Shown here: piece after piece, positions 32,422-41,211 of the stretch
How the letters are laid out: each line of letters begins with the position of its first letter
How positions within the stretch are numbered: position 1 is the stretch's first letter
From: Pseudolachnospira sp051055405
Lineage (GTDB): Bacteria > Bacillota > Clostridia > Lachnospirales > Lachnospiraceae
Direction of reading: 5' to 3'
Assembly (NCBI RefSeq): GCF_051055405.1
Contig: NZ_CP167068.1
Coordinates: 1,860,001 to 1,924,000, forward strand
Length of the DNA: 64,000 bases
Position numbers and translations under genes: made by a program
The notes under the pieces: generated by a model
The model's input: only the letters and a program-made list of their open reading frames with translations
Databases searched by the model: none
What the model was told of the DNA's origin: nothing

Positions 32422-33828
32422 ATGACAACGATAAAATTGGGCTTTGCACCCACCCGCCGCAGCATTTTCAGCGCGCCGGACGCGATAAAATATCGGAATC
32501 TGACCGCGGATCGGCTGCGGGAATTAGGCGTAAATTTCATAGATATTGACGATATCAATCCGGAAGGGTTACTTTACTGCGAGGAGGACCGGCCGAAAAT
32601 CTTAGAAAAATTCCGCCAGGAAAAAGTGGATGGCCTGATACTCCCCCACTGCAATTTCGGCACAGAGTATGTCTGCGCCCGCTTAGCCAAAGATCTGGGC
32701 GTACCAGTCTTACTGTGGGGCCCCCTGGATGAACGTCCGGAGCCGGACGGAAGCCGGTTAAGAGATACCCAATGCGGTCTGTTTGCCACAGGAAAAGTAC
32801 TGCGCCGTTTTCAGGTACCCTTCACCTACATGACCAACTGCCGCCTGGATGATCCGGTGTTTGAGCGGGGAATCAAAGATTTCCTGGCTGTCTGCCGCGT
32901 GGTAAAGACCTTCCGGAACATCCGGATTCTTCAGATCGGCCCCCGCCCCTTTGATTTTTGGTCCACCATGTGCAACGAGGGGGAATTGCTGGAAAAGTTT
33001 CATATTCAGCTCTCTCCTATCTCCCTTTCCGAACTGGTCGCGGAAGTAAAAAAAGCCATCGTGGACGGCGAAGATGTAACACAGACCATTGCCTACTGCC
33101 GGGAGCACATGGAAATCCAAATTACGGACGAACAACTCACCCAGGTGGCCGGTCTGGCCGCAGCTATGGAACGGCTGATTCAAAAATACCATTGCAATGC
33201 CGGGGCAATCCAGTGCTGGAACGCCCTGCAAGACGAGCTTGGCATTATGCTCTGCGCCGCCAACGCGCTGCTCAATGAAAAAGGCATTCCCATTGTCTGC
33301 GAAACCGATATCCACGGCGCCGTCACGGCTCTTCTGGTGGAGGCTGCCGCCAACGATGGAACCCGCAGCTTCTTCGCCGACTGGACCATCCGCCACCCCG
33401 ACCGAAAAAATGGCGAGCTGCTCCAGCACTGCGGCCCTTGGCCCCTTTCCGTGGCCGGCTGTAAGCCTCAAATCACGGTTCCGCTGGCCTTTGATTACCC
33501 TGGCTCTCTGACCGCCGAAGCCAAGCATGGAATTTTGACTCTGGCCCGCTTTGACGGTGATAACGGAGAATACTCTCTGCTTTTGGGCAATGCCCGCGGC
33601 GTGGACGGCCCAAAAGGCAGAGGAACCTATCTCTGGGTAGAGGTGGAAAATATCAAGCGTCTGGAAGCCAAACTCGTGGAAGGCCCCTATATTCACCACT
33701 GTGTAGGGATACATAAAGACGTGATTCCCGTCCTATATGAGGCATGTAAGTATCTAAAAATTCAGCCTGACCTGTACGATCCCATCGAAGAAAAGGTCAG
33801 AGCCTATTTGAGAGGGGAAAATGAATAA
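32422..33828 (+). CDS. L-fucose/L-arabinose isomerase-family protein
   Basis: A 468-aa ketol-isomerase of the FucI/AraA superfamily. The N-terminal domains hold KVDGLILPHCNFGTEYVCA, and the C-terminal FucI domain holds NALQDELGIMLCAANALLNEKGIP, then IVCETDIHGAV, where acidic residues and a His bind the metal, and a final His in GPYIHHCVGIHKD. It interconverts an aldose and a ketose. In the operon it would convert the released sugar to the ketose used by the kinase. It overlaps the next gene by one base. The exact substrate cannot be read from sequence. Confidence 0.85.
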   Translation: MTTIKLGFAPTRRSIFSAPDAIKYRNLTADRLRELGVNFIDIDDINPEGLLYCEEDRPKILEKFRQEKVDGLILPHCNFGTEYVCARLAKDLGVPVLLWGPLDERPEPDGSRLRDTQCGLFATGKVLRRFQVPFTYMTNCRLDDPVFERGIKDFLAVCRVVKTFRNIRILQIGPRPFDFWSTMCNEGELLEKFHIQLSPISLSELVAEVKKAIVDGEDVTQTIAYCREHMEIQITDEQLTQVAGLAAAMERLIQKYHCNAGAIQCWNALQDELGIMLCAANALLNEKGIPIVCETDIHGAVTALLVEAAANDGTRSFFADWTIRHPDRKNGELLQHCGPWPLSVAGCKPQITVPLAFDYPGSLTAEAKHGILTLARFDGDNGEYSLLLGNARGVDGPKGRGTYLWVEVENIKRLEAKLVEGPYIHHCVGIHKDVIPVLYEACKYLKIQPDLYDPIEEKVRAYLRGENE

Positions 33829-34658
33829 TGACCATTCAAGAAATGAAAGAAAAAGCCATGGACATCCGCATGGATGTGGTCACACTGATCCACAATGCAG
33901 GATGTGGACATATCGGCGGCGACCTCTCCGAAGCAGATGCCCTGGTTGCTCTTTACTATAAACATATGAACGTCTCCGCCGGACAAGTGAAGGATCCGGA
34001 CCGGGACCGCTTCATCCTATCGAAAGGCCACAGCGTAGAATCCCTGTACTGTATCCTGGCTGACAAAGGATATTTTGATAAACAAGAACTGATGACTACC
34101 TACAGCGCTTATTTGTCTCGCTTTATCGGCCATCCCAACAACAAAATCCCCGGTATAGAGGTCAATTCCGGTTCTCTGGGGCATGGTCTTTCCGTCGCTG
34201 TAGGAATGGCAAAGGCGGCAAAAATGATGGGGAAGGACTATCATGTCTACACCTTGCTCGGAGACGGAGAACTGGCGGAGGGAAGCGTTTGGGAGGGAGT
34301 GATGGCCGGGGGCCACTTTCATTTAGATAATCTCACCGCGCTTATCGACCGCAACGGGCTTCAAATTTCCGGTTCCACCGAAGACGTCATGGCGCAAGGT
34401 TCCCAGGAATCCCGCTGGGCTCCTTTCGGCTGGAATGTGATCTCGATTCCCGGCAACGACATGGCGGCCATCGACGCGGCTCTCACCGCCGCCAAAGCCG
34501 TCAAGGGAAAACCGACCGTGATCATCTTAAACACCACAAAAGGCCTCGGCGTATCTTTTATGGAAAATAATTATATCTGGCATCATAAGCCGATGAACGA
34601 GGAACAATATCAGCTGGCCATGGCCAGCCTGAAGGAAAGGAAGGTACATATGTCATGA
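33828..34658 (+). CDS. Transketolase, N-terminal (thiamine diphosphate) subunit
   Basis: A 276-aa split transketolase subunit. It contains the thiamine diphosphate/Mg2+ motif GDGELAEGSVWEGVMAGGHFHLDNLTALIDRN, the phosphate-contacting HNAGCGHIGGDLS and SKGHSVESLYC. It needs the second subunit at 34655 for the pyrimidine-binding and C-terminal domains. The start (ATG) overlaps the isomerase stop. Split transketolases occur in ordinary pentose metabolism and also as AptA/AptB acting on apulose 4-phosphate; the operon context suggests a dedicated catabolic role. Confidence 0.92.
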   Translation: MTIQEMKEKAMDIRMDVVTLIHNAGCGHIGGDLSEADALVALYYKHMNVSAGQVKDPDRDRFILSKGHSVESLYCILADKGYFDKQELMTTYSAYLSRFIGHPNNKIPGIEVNSGSLGHGLSVAVGMAKAAKMMGKDYHVYTLLGDGELAEGSVWEGVMAGGHFHLDNLTALIDRNGLQISGSTEDVMAQGSQESRWAPFGWNVISIPGNDMAAIDAALTAAKAVKGKPTVIILNTTKGLGVSFMENNYIWHHKPMNEEQYQLAMASLKERKVHMS

Positions 34659-35581
34659 CAATCGCAAATAAACAGGCGATCTGCAATACTTTAATGGAAT
34701 TGGCGAAAGACGATCCCCGCATTGTCGTTTTATGTTCCGATTCCCGCGGCTCCGCTTCCATGAACGCCTTCGCCGACACGTATCCGGAACAATTTGTAGA
34801 AGTTGGTATCGCGGAACAATCTTTGGTATCGGTTGCCGCTGGAATGGCTGCGGTGGGAATGAAACCCGTAGCCGTATCCCCCGCGTCCTTCCTCTCCACC
34901 CGCTCCATGGAACAGATCAAGGTGGACTGCGCCTACTCCCACAACAATGTTTTGCTACTCGGCATCTCCGGCGGCGTATCCTACGGTGCGCTCGGCATGA
35001 CCCACCATTCTACCACGGACATTGCCGGCATCGCTTCTATCCCTGGCATGAGATTCTATCTCCCCTCCGACCGTCTGCAATCCGAACTTTTGATCCGCGC
35101 CCTGATGGCGGATCCGGCTCCTGCCTATGTCCGCACCGGACGCCACGCGGTCCCCGATGTTTACGAGGAAGGAAACGTCCCTTTTGAGATGGATAAAGCC
35201 ACCATACTTCAAGAAGGCTCCGATCTCGCCATCATCGCCTGTGGGGAAACGGTTTTGGCTGCGAAACAGGCAGGCGAACAGCTTGCCAAAGAAAATATCC
35301 ACGCCATGGTAATCGACATGTATTGTATCAAACCTTTGGATCAGGATGCCGTCTTAAGAGCTGCGAAAACAGGAAAAATCATCACGGTGGAAGAACATGT
35401 GGCCACCGGAGGCATGGGCAGCATGGTCGCTCAACTGACCGCGAGAAAATCGCCCTGTCAGGTCGTCAATCTGACACTCCCGGACGCCCCCGTGATTACC
35501 GGCAATTCCAGAGAAGTATTTTCCTACTATGGTTTAGATTCCTCCGGTATCCTCAAAACTGCAAGGGAGCTTTTGTCATGA
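34655..35581 (+). CDS. Transketolase, C-terminal (pyrimidine-binding) subunit
   Basis: A 308-aa partner of the preceding subunit. It contains the pyrimidine-binding domain (QFVEVGIAEQSLVSVAAGMA, with the catalytic Glu of the cofactor cycle) and the C-terminal transketolase domain (MVIDMYCIKPLDQDAVLRAA, then EEHVATGGMGSMVAQL). It overlaps both neighbours by ATGA, so the two subunits and the kinase are translationally coupled and likely made in fixed ratio. Confidence 0.93.
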   Translation: MTIANKQAICNTLMELAKDDPRIVVLCSDSRGSASMNAFADTYPEQFVEVGIAEQSLVSVAAGMAAVGMKPVAVSPASFLSTRSMEQIKVDCAYSHNNVLLLGISGGVSYGALGMTHHSTTDIAGIASIPGMRFYLPSDRLQSELLIRALMADPAPAYVRTGRHAVPDVYEEGNVPFEMDKATILQEGSDLAIIACGETVLAAKQAGEQLAKENIHAMVIDMYCIKPLDQDAVLRAAKTGKIITVEEHVATGGMGSMVAQLTARKSPCQVVNLTLPDAPVITGNSREVFSYYGLDSSGILKTARELLS

Positions 35582-37062
35582 GCCATTATATCCTATCCAT
35601 CGATCAGTCGACCCAGGGGACAAAAGGACTGTTGTTTGATGAAAATGGTATTCTGATCGCCCGTGCGGACAAGAGCCACCGTCAAATCATCAATGAATTT
35701 GGATGGGTTGGGCACGATCCTATGGAAATCTTGCAAAACACCCTGGCCGTATGCCGCCGGGTCACAGAAAAGGCCGGCATTCCCAAAAGTGACATTAAGG
35801 CCGCCGCCATTTCCAATCAACGGGAAACTTCCATGATGTGGGACAGGGAAACCGGGAAGCCCCTCGATCACGCCATCGTTTGGCAATGCGCCAGGGCAAA
35901 AGAAATCTGCGAGCGGCCAGAATTTGCGGCTCTGTCTGAGTCCTTCCAGGAAAAAACCGGGTTAAACCTTTCCCCTTATTTTCCTGCGCCTAAATTTACC
36001 TGGCTGATGGAACAGATTCCGGAAGCCAGAATACTGGCGAAAAAGGGGCGGCTCTGCTGCGGCACGATAGACAGCTGGCTCGTCTATTGCCTGACCAACG
36101 GCCGCAGCTTCAAAACGGATTATTCCAACGCCAGCCGCACCGGTCTCTATCATATTCGCAATCTGAAATGGGATGAGGAACTATGCAGCGCTTTTCAAGT
36201 CCCGCCGGACGCTCTCCCGGAGGTCTGTATGTCCGATTCCAACTTTGGCTCTACCACCTTGGGCGGTTGGCTGGATGCTCCCATTCCCATCCACGGTATC
36301 TTAGGGGACAGCCACGGCGCGCTTTTCGGACAGGACTGCCGGCTTCCCGGCCAGGCCAAAGTCACCTATGGAACAGGATCCTCCGTCATGATGAATCTGG
36401 GCACGGAGCCCCGTATTTCTAAGAAGGGCCTTGTCACCAGCCTAGCCTGGGGCTTGAACGGTCGGATTGAATATGTCTTTGAAGGCAATCTCAACTATAC
36501 CGGAGCCGTCATTACCTGGTTAAGGCAAGATCTCGGACTGATTCGCACCGACCAAGAAGCCACAAAACGGGCTTATGAAGCCAATCCCAATGACAGGACT
36601 TATTTTGTCCCTGCCTTTACGGGCCTCGGCGCTCCTTATTGGGACAGCCACGCCACCGGTATGTTCACGGGAATCACCCGCACCACAAGGCGGAATGAAA
36701 TTGCCAAAGCTTGTCTGGACTGCATCGCTTATCAGATTTCCGATTTGACAGATTTAATGAGCGAGGAATCCGGTTTTCCCTTATCCACCCTGCGTGCGGA
36801 CGGCGGTCCCACCGCCAGCTCCTACCTGATGCAGTTTCAGAGCGATATCGCCCGCGTAAAAGTTCAGATTCCCGATATCCAGGAACTTTCCGGGATGGGC
36901 GCAGCTTATGCCGCCGGCATTGCCATTGGTTTATACAACGCAGATACGATCTATCGCCATATACAAAGAAAAGAGTACGCGCCGGAAATGAGTCCCATGC
37001 AGCAAGAACAATTATATGCCGGCTGGAAACATGCCGTTAGACAAACCTTGCATCACCTATAA
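35578..37062 (+). CDS. FGGY-family carbohydrate kinase
   Basis: A 494-aa two-domain sugar kinase, glycerol/xylulose-kinase type. The N-terminal ILSIDQSTQGTKGLLFDENG is the ATP/phosphate loop, WQCARAKEICERPEF and GTIDSWLVYCLT follow, and the C-terminal signature lies in AYQISDLTDLMSEESGFPLSTLRADGG and QELSGMGAAYAAGIAIG. ATG at 35578 overlaps the transketolase stop; a longer frame through it is a shadow. Next to a split transketolase it fits phosphorylation of a ketose such as D-apulose or xylulose. It is the last gene of the operon. Confidence 0.92.
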   Translation: MSHYILSIDQSTQGTKGLLFDENGILIARADKSHRQIINEFGWVGHDPMEILQNTLAVCRRVTEKAGIPKSDIKAAAISNQRETSMMWDRETGKPLDHAIVWQCARAKEICERPEFAALSESFQEKTGLNLSPYFPAPKFTWLMEQIPEARILAKKGRLCCGTIDSWLVYCLTNGRSFKTDYSNASRTGLYHIRNLKWDEELCSAFQVPPDALPEVCMSDSNFGSTTLGGWLDAPIPIHGILGDSHGALFGQDCRLPGQAKVTYGTGSSVMMNLGTEPRISKKGLVTSLAWGLNGRIEYVFEGNLNYTGAVITWLRQDLGLIRTDQEATKRAYEANPNDRTYFVPAFTGLGAPYWDSHATGMFTGITRTTRRNEIAKACLDCIAYQISDLTDLMSEESGFPLSTLRADGGPTASSYLMQFQSDIARVKVQIPDIQELSGMGAAYAAGIAIGLYNADTIYRHIQRKEYAPEMSPMQQEQLYAGWKHAVRQTLHHL

Positions 37063-37065
37063 AAA

Positions 37066-37184
37066 CAGAGGATTTCGCTCTGCGAAATCCTCTGCCTACA
37101 GCGGGCTTATTGCCATCTTTCTTTCCACCGCTCGAAAGGATTGCGCTGCGCCTCAGCGCAATCCTTAGCGGAGTGTTTTATTTC
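37066..37184. repeat. Dispersed palindromic repeat, copy 1
   Basis: CAGAGGATTTCGC (37066-37078) and its exact complement 37082-37094 form a hairpin; GGATTGCGCTG (37138-37148) pairs with 37154-37164. The end carries ATCCTTAGCGGAGTG. The same arrangement occurs at 44062 and 51158. The first hairpin could also terminate the sugar operon. Confidence 0.8.
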
Positions 37185-37185
37185 C

Positions 37186-37287
37186 TTACTTGTCTTTAGG
37201 CGTCCTTCCCAACCAGAACGCAACGATCGTCAGCAAGGCCAGAATGCCTATTACCAGACCGCCGCAGCCTCCGTTTCTTTTTCTCAT
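37186..37287 (-). CDS. 33-residue membrane mini-protein
   Basis: A very short gene: ATG at 37287, stop at 37188-37186, with AAAGGA about ten bases upstream. The product starts MRKRNGGCGG, has one hydrophobic stretch (LVIGILALLTIVAFWLG, residues about 11-27) and a charged end. It starts 39 bases behind the BceB-type permease gene on the same strand, so it may belong to that operon. I know no named family. A single-pass helper peptide is a plausible but unproven role. Confidence 0.65.
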   Translation of the reverse strand: MRKRNGGCGGLVIGILALLTIVAFWLGRTPKDK

Positions 37288-37326
37288 TATTACCACCGTC
37301 CTTTCCAGACGAAACCAACATTCCAT

Positions 37327-39330
37327 CTAGCGTATTTCGTTTTGTACAATCCGATCGTAAACTCGCGCCGTCAGCAGATAAATACCAACGTAAATCAATG
37401 CAAAAACCAGGAACGATCCCAAGGTACAAAAGATCAATAGTCTCTGGTTCATCAGGCCAAGGGCCCGCAAAATACGGTTAACCGCCGGAAAAGCGAATGC
37501 AATGTGGATGCCGGCCGTCAGCAGAGGCAGAAAGAATACCGTTAAAATTTGGCTGTGTATGGTCTTCTTTATCTCCTTTCGGCTCAGGCCCACCTTCTGC
37601 ATAATGACAAATCGTTCTTTATCCTCATATCCTTCCGATACCTGCTTGTAATAGATGATCAGCACGGTCGCCAGCAGGAACAAGGTCCCCAGGAAGATTC
37701 CAAGGAAGAATAATCCGCCGTATATGGACATAAAATCACTCCATTCACTTTCCTTGACTTCCAGATAACCGGGGAAGTTTTGCTCCTTTAAAGCCGTTTT
37801 GATATTTTCGCCGGCCTGCATTTTTTCTTTGGATGTGCCGTCGATGTCTACGCCATAATAGATTCGGATATTCGAATCCCGCTCTTGATAGTACGCGCTC
37901 TGCTCTTCATAGATCCACTCCAAAGCAGCCCGGTCCGGAACGACCACAAAGAGGCTGTCGATAATGTTAGCGGCAATACCGCCGTTGGGAATCACACTGT
38001 CCCGCTTCTCACGAATCCGATAGTCCTTGGAAAAAAGACGGAGCGTATCAAAATCATAGCTCTCACCGCCGGTATATAAGATCACCTCGTCATCGTCCAG
38101 GGTCAACGATTCCCCAGTCATCTGATTCAGGTCTTTTAACGTCATAAAGCTGATATTCCATACATTGTCCAGAGAACTATTTTCCGCTCCCGAAAGAAGG
38201 ACTTCTCCGTCCTCTATCCTTGCGCCGATCTCCAAAAAGCGGTAGCAGATTTCGTTGGTTCTCTGTCTTCCCTCCGCGGTTAAAACCTGATCGATCGCGC
38301 TCTGGGCAGATTCCCACCGTGCTTGATCCACCTCGACGCAATTGAGTAAGATCTCTCTCGGATAGCGGCGCTCCAAATTGTCCTCAAACCCAATATACAA
38401 ACTCACCGTGGAAGAAATCATAACCAGCACAGCGGTGGAGAGAATACAGATATTGGCAAGGCCCACGGCATTTTGTTTCATCCGGTACATCATACCCGAA
38501 ACAGAGATAAAATGCTGCGTCTTATAATAATAGCTTTTTTTCCTCCGCAGCGTCTTTAAAACCGCGATACTGCCGGACGTAAAGAGACAGTAAGTTCCCA
38601 CCATGACCAAAAGTACAGCCACAAAAAAGATTAAAATCATGACCATCGGGTTTTTCGTGGTCACGGCAATCCAATATCCGCCGCCTAAGCTTAATACGCC
38701 CAACAGGGTAACAAAAACCTTTGCCCGTGGTTCCCGCTCTCCCACCTGTCCGCCCCGCAGCAATTCCACCGGCTTTGCTAGATGAATCTGGTGCAGGTTG
38801 CTAAACAAAGTCAGGAAATAGACGACGGCAAATAAAATCACCGTGTCCCGAATCGCCGGTACCGATACCGGAAAACCAAAGGTTGCCTGCAGGTTTAAAA
38901 TGCGCAGCATACCAAGAAAAACCAGTTTGCTGAACAGCAATCCGCCAAGAATTCCAAAAAGAATGCCAACGCTTCCGATCATTAGGGTTTCATAGGTCAG
39001 CACTTTAAAAATATGCCTTTTTTCCATACCCAAAATATTGTACAGGCCTAATTCTTTTTTTCTCCGCTTGATCAGGAAACTGTTGGTATAAAACAGAAAG
39101 ATACAAGCAAAAAATCCTACCACATAAGTGCCTGTGTACAAAATCCAGGACATTTCCGTTCCGCCCCGCATGTTCCGGAAATCCTCGTTTTTTGCCAGAG
39201 AGCTGATAATGTAAAACATCATAACCGAGACGACGCCGGTCAGCATATACGGCACATAAGTCTGCGCATTTTTTCGAATATTCGATATGGCCAGCTTCAC
39301 ATAAAAGCCTCTACGCATCCCACTCACCAC
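37327..39330 (-). CDS. BceB-type ABC transporter permease
   Basis: A 667-aa FtsX-like permease. Helices follow the Bce layout: one near the N-terminus, pairs around 50-120 and 150-300, a large extracellular domain at about 310-520, and the final helices 540-660. The large domain distinguishes BceB-type permeases, which sense and remove antimicrobial peptides bound to lipid II cycle intermediates. It overlaps the ATPase gene by 20 bases. The exact peptide is unknown. Confidence 0.92.
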   Translation of the reverse strand: MVSGMRRGFYVKLAISNIRKNAQTYVPYMLTGVVSVMMFYIISSLAKNEDFRNMRGGTEMSWILYTGTYVVGFFACIFLFYTNSFLIKRRKKELGLYNILGMEKRHIFKVLTYETLMIGSVGILFGILGGLLFSKLVFLGMLRILNLQATFGFPVSVPAIRDTVILFAVVYFLTLFSNLHQIHLAKPVELLRGGQVGEREPRAKVFVTLLGVLSLGGGYWIAVTTKNPMVMILIFFVAVLLVMVGTYCLFTSGSIAVLKTLRRKKSYYYKTQHFISVSGMMYRMKQNAVGLANICILSTAVLVMISSTVSLYIGFEDNLERRYPREILLNCVEVDQARWESAQSAIDQVLTAEGRQRTNEICYRFLEIGARIEDGEVLLSGAENSSLDNVWNISFMTLKDLNQMTGESLTLDDDEVILYTGGESYDFDTLRLFSKDYRIREKRDSVIPNGGIAANIIDSLFVVVPDRAALEWIYEEQSAYYQERDSNIRIYYGVDIDGTSKEKMQAGENIKTALKEQNFPGYLEVKESEWSDFMSIYGGLFFLGIFLGTLFLLATVLIIYYKQVSEGYEDKERFVIMQKVGLSRKEIKKTIHSQILTVFFLPLLTAGIHIAFAFPAVNRILRALGLMNQRLLIFCTLGSFLVFALIYVGIYLLTARVYDRIVQNEIR

Positions 39331-40078
39331 CTGTCGCCATCATTGTCAACGCATCGGAAATCTTTTGATACATGGTTTCCGTGCTCTGACTGCCCCGGTA
39401 AATCTGATGAAATACTTCGCCATCCTTGATAAACAAAACCCGCTTTGCATGGCTCGCCGCCTTCGTGCTGTGAGTTACCATCAGGATCGTCTGCCCATCT
39501 TCATTGATCTGGCCGAATAAGCGGAGCAGGCTGTCGGACGCCCGCGAATCCAACGCTCCAGTCGGTTCGTCTGCCAATATCAGCTGCGGCTCTGTGATCA
39601 GGGCCCGCGCCACGGCAGTCCGCTGCTTTTGGCCTCCGGAGACCTCGTAGGGATATTTCTCCAAGATTTCTTCGATTCCCAGCTTCTTTGCAATGGGCGT
39701 CAGCCGTTTTGCCATCTCCGGATATGCCTTTCCTGCCAAAACAAGAGGAAGAAAAATATTGTCTTTAAGGGAGAAGGTATCCAACAAGTTAAAATCCTGA
39801 AATACAAAGCCGAGATTATCACGCCGAAACGCGGAGATCTCCGATTCTTTTAAGGACACGATGCTTTTTCCGTTTAACAGTACCTCACCGCTGGTGGGTT
39901 TATCTAGAGACGCCAGAATATTGAGCAGCGTTGTTTTTCCTGAACCGGATTCTCCCATGATCGCTACATACTCGCCCTGCTCTACCGAAAAGGATACGTT
40001 GGAAAGCGCCTGCACGCGGGTGCCGCCAAAACGGGTCGTATAAACTTTCTTTAAATTATTGACTTCTAATATCGCCAT
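39311..40078 (-). CDS. BceA-type ABC transporter ATPase
   Basis: A 255-aa ATPase with Walker A GESGSGKTTLLN, Q-loop VFQDFNLLDTF, signature VSGGQKQRTAVARAL, Walker B LILADEPTGALD and H-loop MVTHSTKAASHA. It starts at 40078 with AAGGAGG upstream. It drives the permease and, with the BceS/BceR pair upstream, forms a peptide detoxification and sensing complex. A candidate BceR binding site lies before it. Confidence 0.96.
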   Translation of the reverse strand: MAILEVNNLKKVYTTRFGGTRVQALSNVSFSVEQGEYVAIMGESGSGKTTLLNILASLDKPTSGEVLLNGKSIVSLKESEISAFRRDNLGFVFQDFNLLDTFSLKDNIFLPLVLAGKAYPEMAKRLTPIAKKLGIEEILEKYPYEVSGGQKQRTAVARALITEPQLILADEPTGALDSRASDSLLRLFGQINEDGQTILMVTHSTKAASHAKRVLFIKDGEVFHQIYRGSQSTETMYQKISDALTMMATGGEWDA

Positions 40079-40161
40079 AATGACCTCCTTATCTTCCTCT
40101 TTAGTGTAACAAAAAGAGGAAATGGCTGCCATGTCTTTGGCTTACATTTCCCCGATATACC

Positions 40162-40175
40162 TTACATTCCTGTAA
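40162..40175. promoter_or_regulatory. Candidate BceR binding site
   Basis: TTACATTCCTGTAA fits the TNACA-N4-TGTAA inverted repeat described for BceR-type regulators. It lies 84 bases before the ATPase start, in the gap between the regulator and transporter genes. Confidence 0.65.
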
Positions 40176-40197
40176 GGATTCACCGTGAGTCCCGCTT

Positions 40198-41211
40198 CTA
40201 TTCCACTTCCAGCAACGCAGAAGCAAGCCCAATTTTTACTTTTGTCCCCCTTCCTGGTTCCGACTCAATCGCAATGGTGTGGGACAATTTCTTCAGGATC
40301 CGCTGGCAAAGGTAAAGGCCGATGCCGGTGGATTTCTTGTTGATACGGCCATTGTAGCCGGTAAAGCCTTTCTCAAAAATCCGCGGCAAATCCTCCGCGG
40401 CGATACCAATCCCCGTGTCCTCGATCACCAGCGTCTGATCCGGTTCCAGATAAATCGAAATGGTTCCCTTGGGCGTATATTTTAGCGCATTGGACAGGAT
40501 CTGTTCGATCACAAACAAAAGCCACTTTTCATCAGTCAACACTTCCGTTTCCACACCCGCATACTGAAGCGCCACCTTTTTTCGTACAAACTGACCGGCA
40601 AATTTCCGTACCGCCTGCCGCACAATTCCATCCAGCGGCTGCCGCTTGATCACCAGATCGCTGGACTCACTGGAAAGGCGCAGATAGGATAGCACCATCT
40701 CCACATACTGTTCAATGGAAAAAAGCTCGCCAGACAGCTCGCGAAACACCGTCTCCTCTTCCTCCGAAAGCAACAATCGCATTGCCGCGATGGGAGTCTT
40801 GATCTGGTGCGCCCACATCGTATAGTATTCCAGCATATCGCTTTTTGTTTTGTCCGCTTCCGAAATCAAGCGGCTTTTATCTTCATGGTCAATTCGAAGA
40901 AGTTCCTGGTAATCCGCCTCCAAAAGCTCCTGCGCATCGGGCAGATCGGAAAGCCCCAAGGTAATCCGACACCGAAGTTCCTTCAAGAAACGATGGCGCT
41001 TCCAATAATTCAGGTAATCGATGCCGAAAATCAAAATTCCTGCTGCCAAGCATAAAACGGCTCCATAGAGAACCGCCTCCACCGGCAGCTGGTAAAGGGA
41101 AAATACGACGGCAAAAATCAAGGCAAACAATAGGATTGCACAAAAGTCCACACGGTGGCGTCTGAAATATCCGGCGAGCAAGACGCCGGTTTCCCGCTTT
41201 TCTTTGTTCAT
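40198..41211 (-). CDS. BceS-type sensor histidine kinase
   Basis: A 337-aa intramembrane-sensing kinase. Two helices with almost no extracellular loop (about 20-60) are followed by a DHp domain whose phosphoacceptor is in MWAHQIKTPIAAMRLLLSEE, and an ATPase domain with NALKYTPKG (N box), EDTGIGIAAEDLPRIFEKGFTG (G1) and STGIGLYL (G2). Such kinases take their signal from BceAB flux rather than binding the peptide themselves. It overlaps the regulator gene by four bases. Confidence 0.94.
   Translation of the reverse strand: MNKEKRETGVLLAGYFRRHRVDFCAILLFALIFAVVFSLYQLPVEAVLYGAVLCLAAGILIFGIDYLNYWKRHRFLKELRCRITLGLSDLPDAQELLEADYQELLRIDHEDKSRLISEADKTKSDMLEYYTMWAHQIKTPIAAMRLLLSEEEETVFRELSGELFSIEQYVEMVLSYLRLSSESSDLVIKRQPLDGIVRQAVRKFAGQFVRKKVALQYAGVETEVLTDEKWLLFVIEQILSNALKYTPKGTISIYLEPDQTLVIEDTGIGIAAEDLPRIFEKGFTGYNGRINKKSTGIGLYLCQRILKKLSHTIAIESEPGRGTKVKIGLASALLEVE

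Noticed and set aside
32758..33714. 318-codon open frame on the minus strand
   Set aside because: It is antisense to the FucI-like isomerase. High GC at third positions in this operon keeps such frames open.
35323..35577. N-terminal extension of the FGGY kinase
   Set aside because: It lies inside the transketolase gene; the kinase fold starts at the ATG at 35578.
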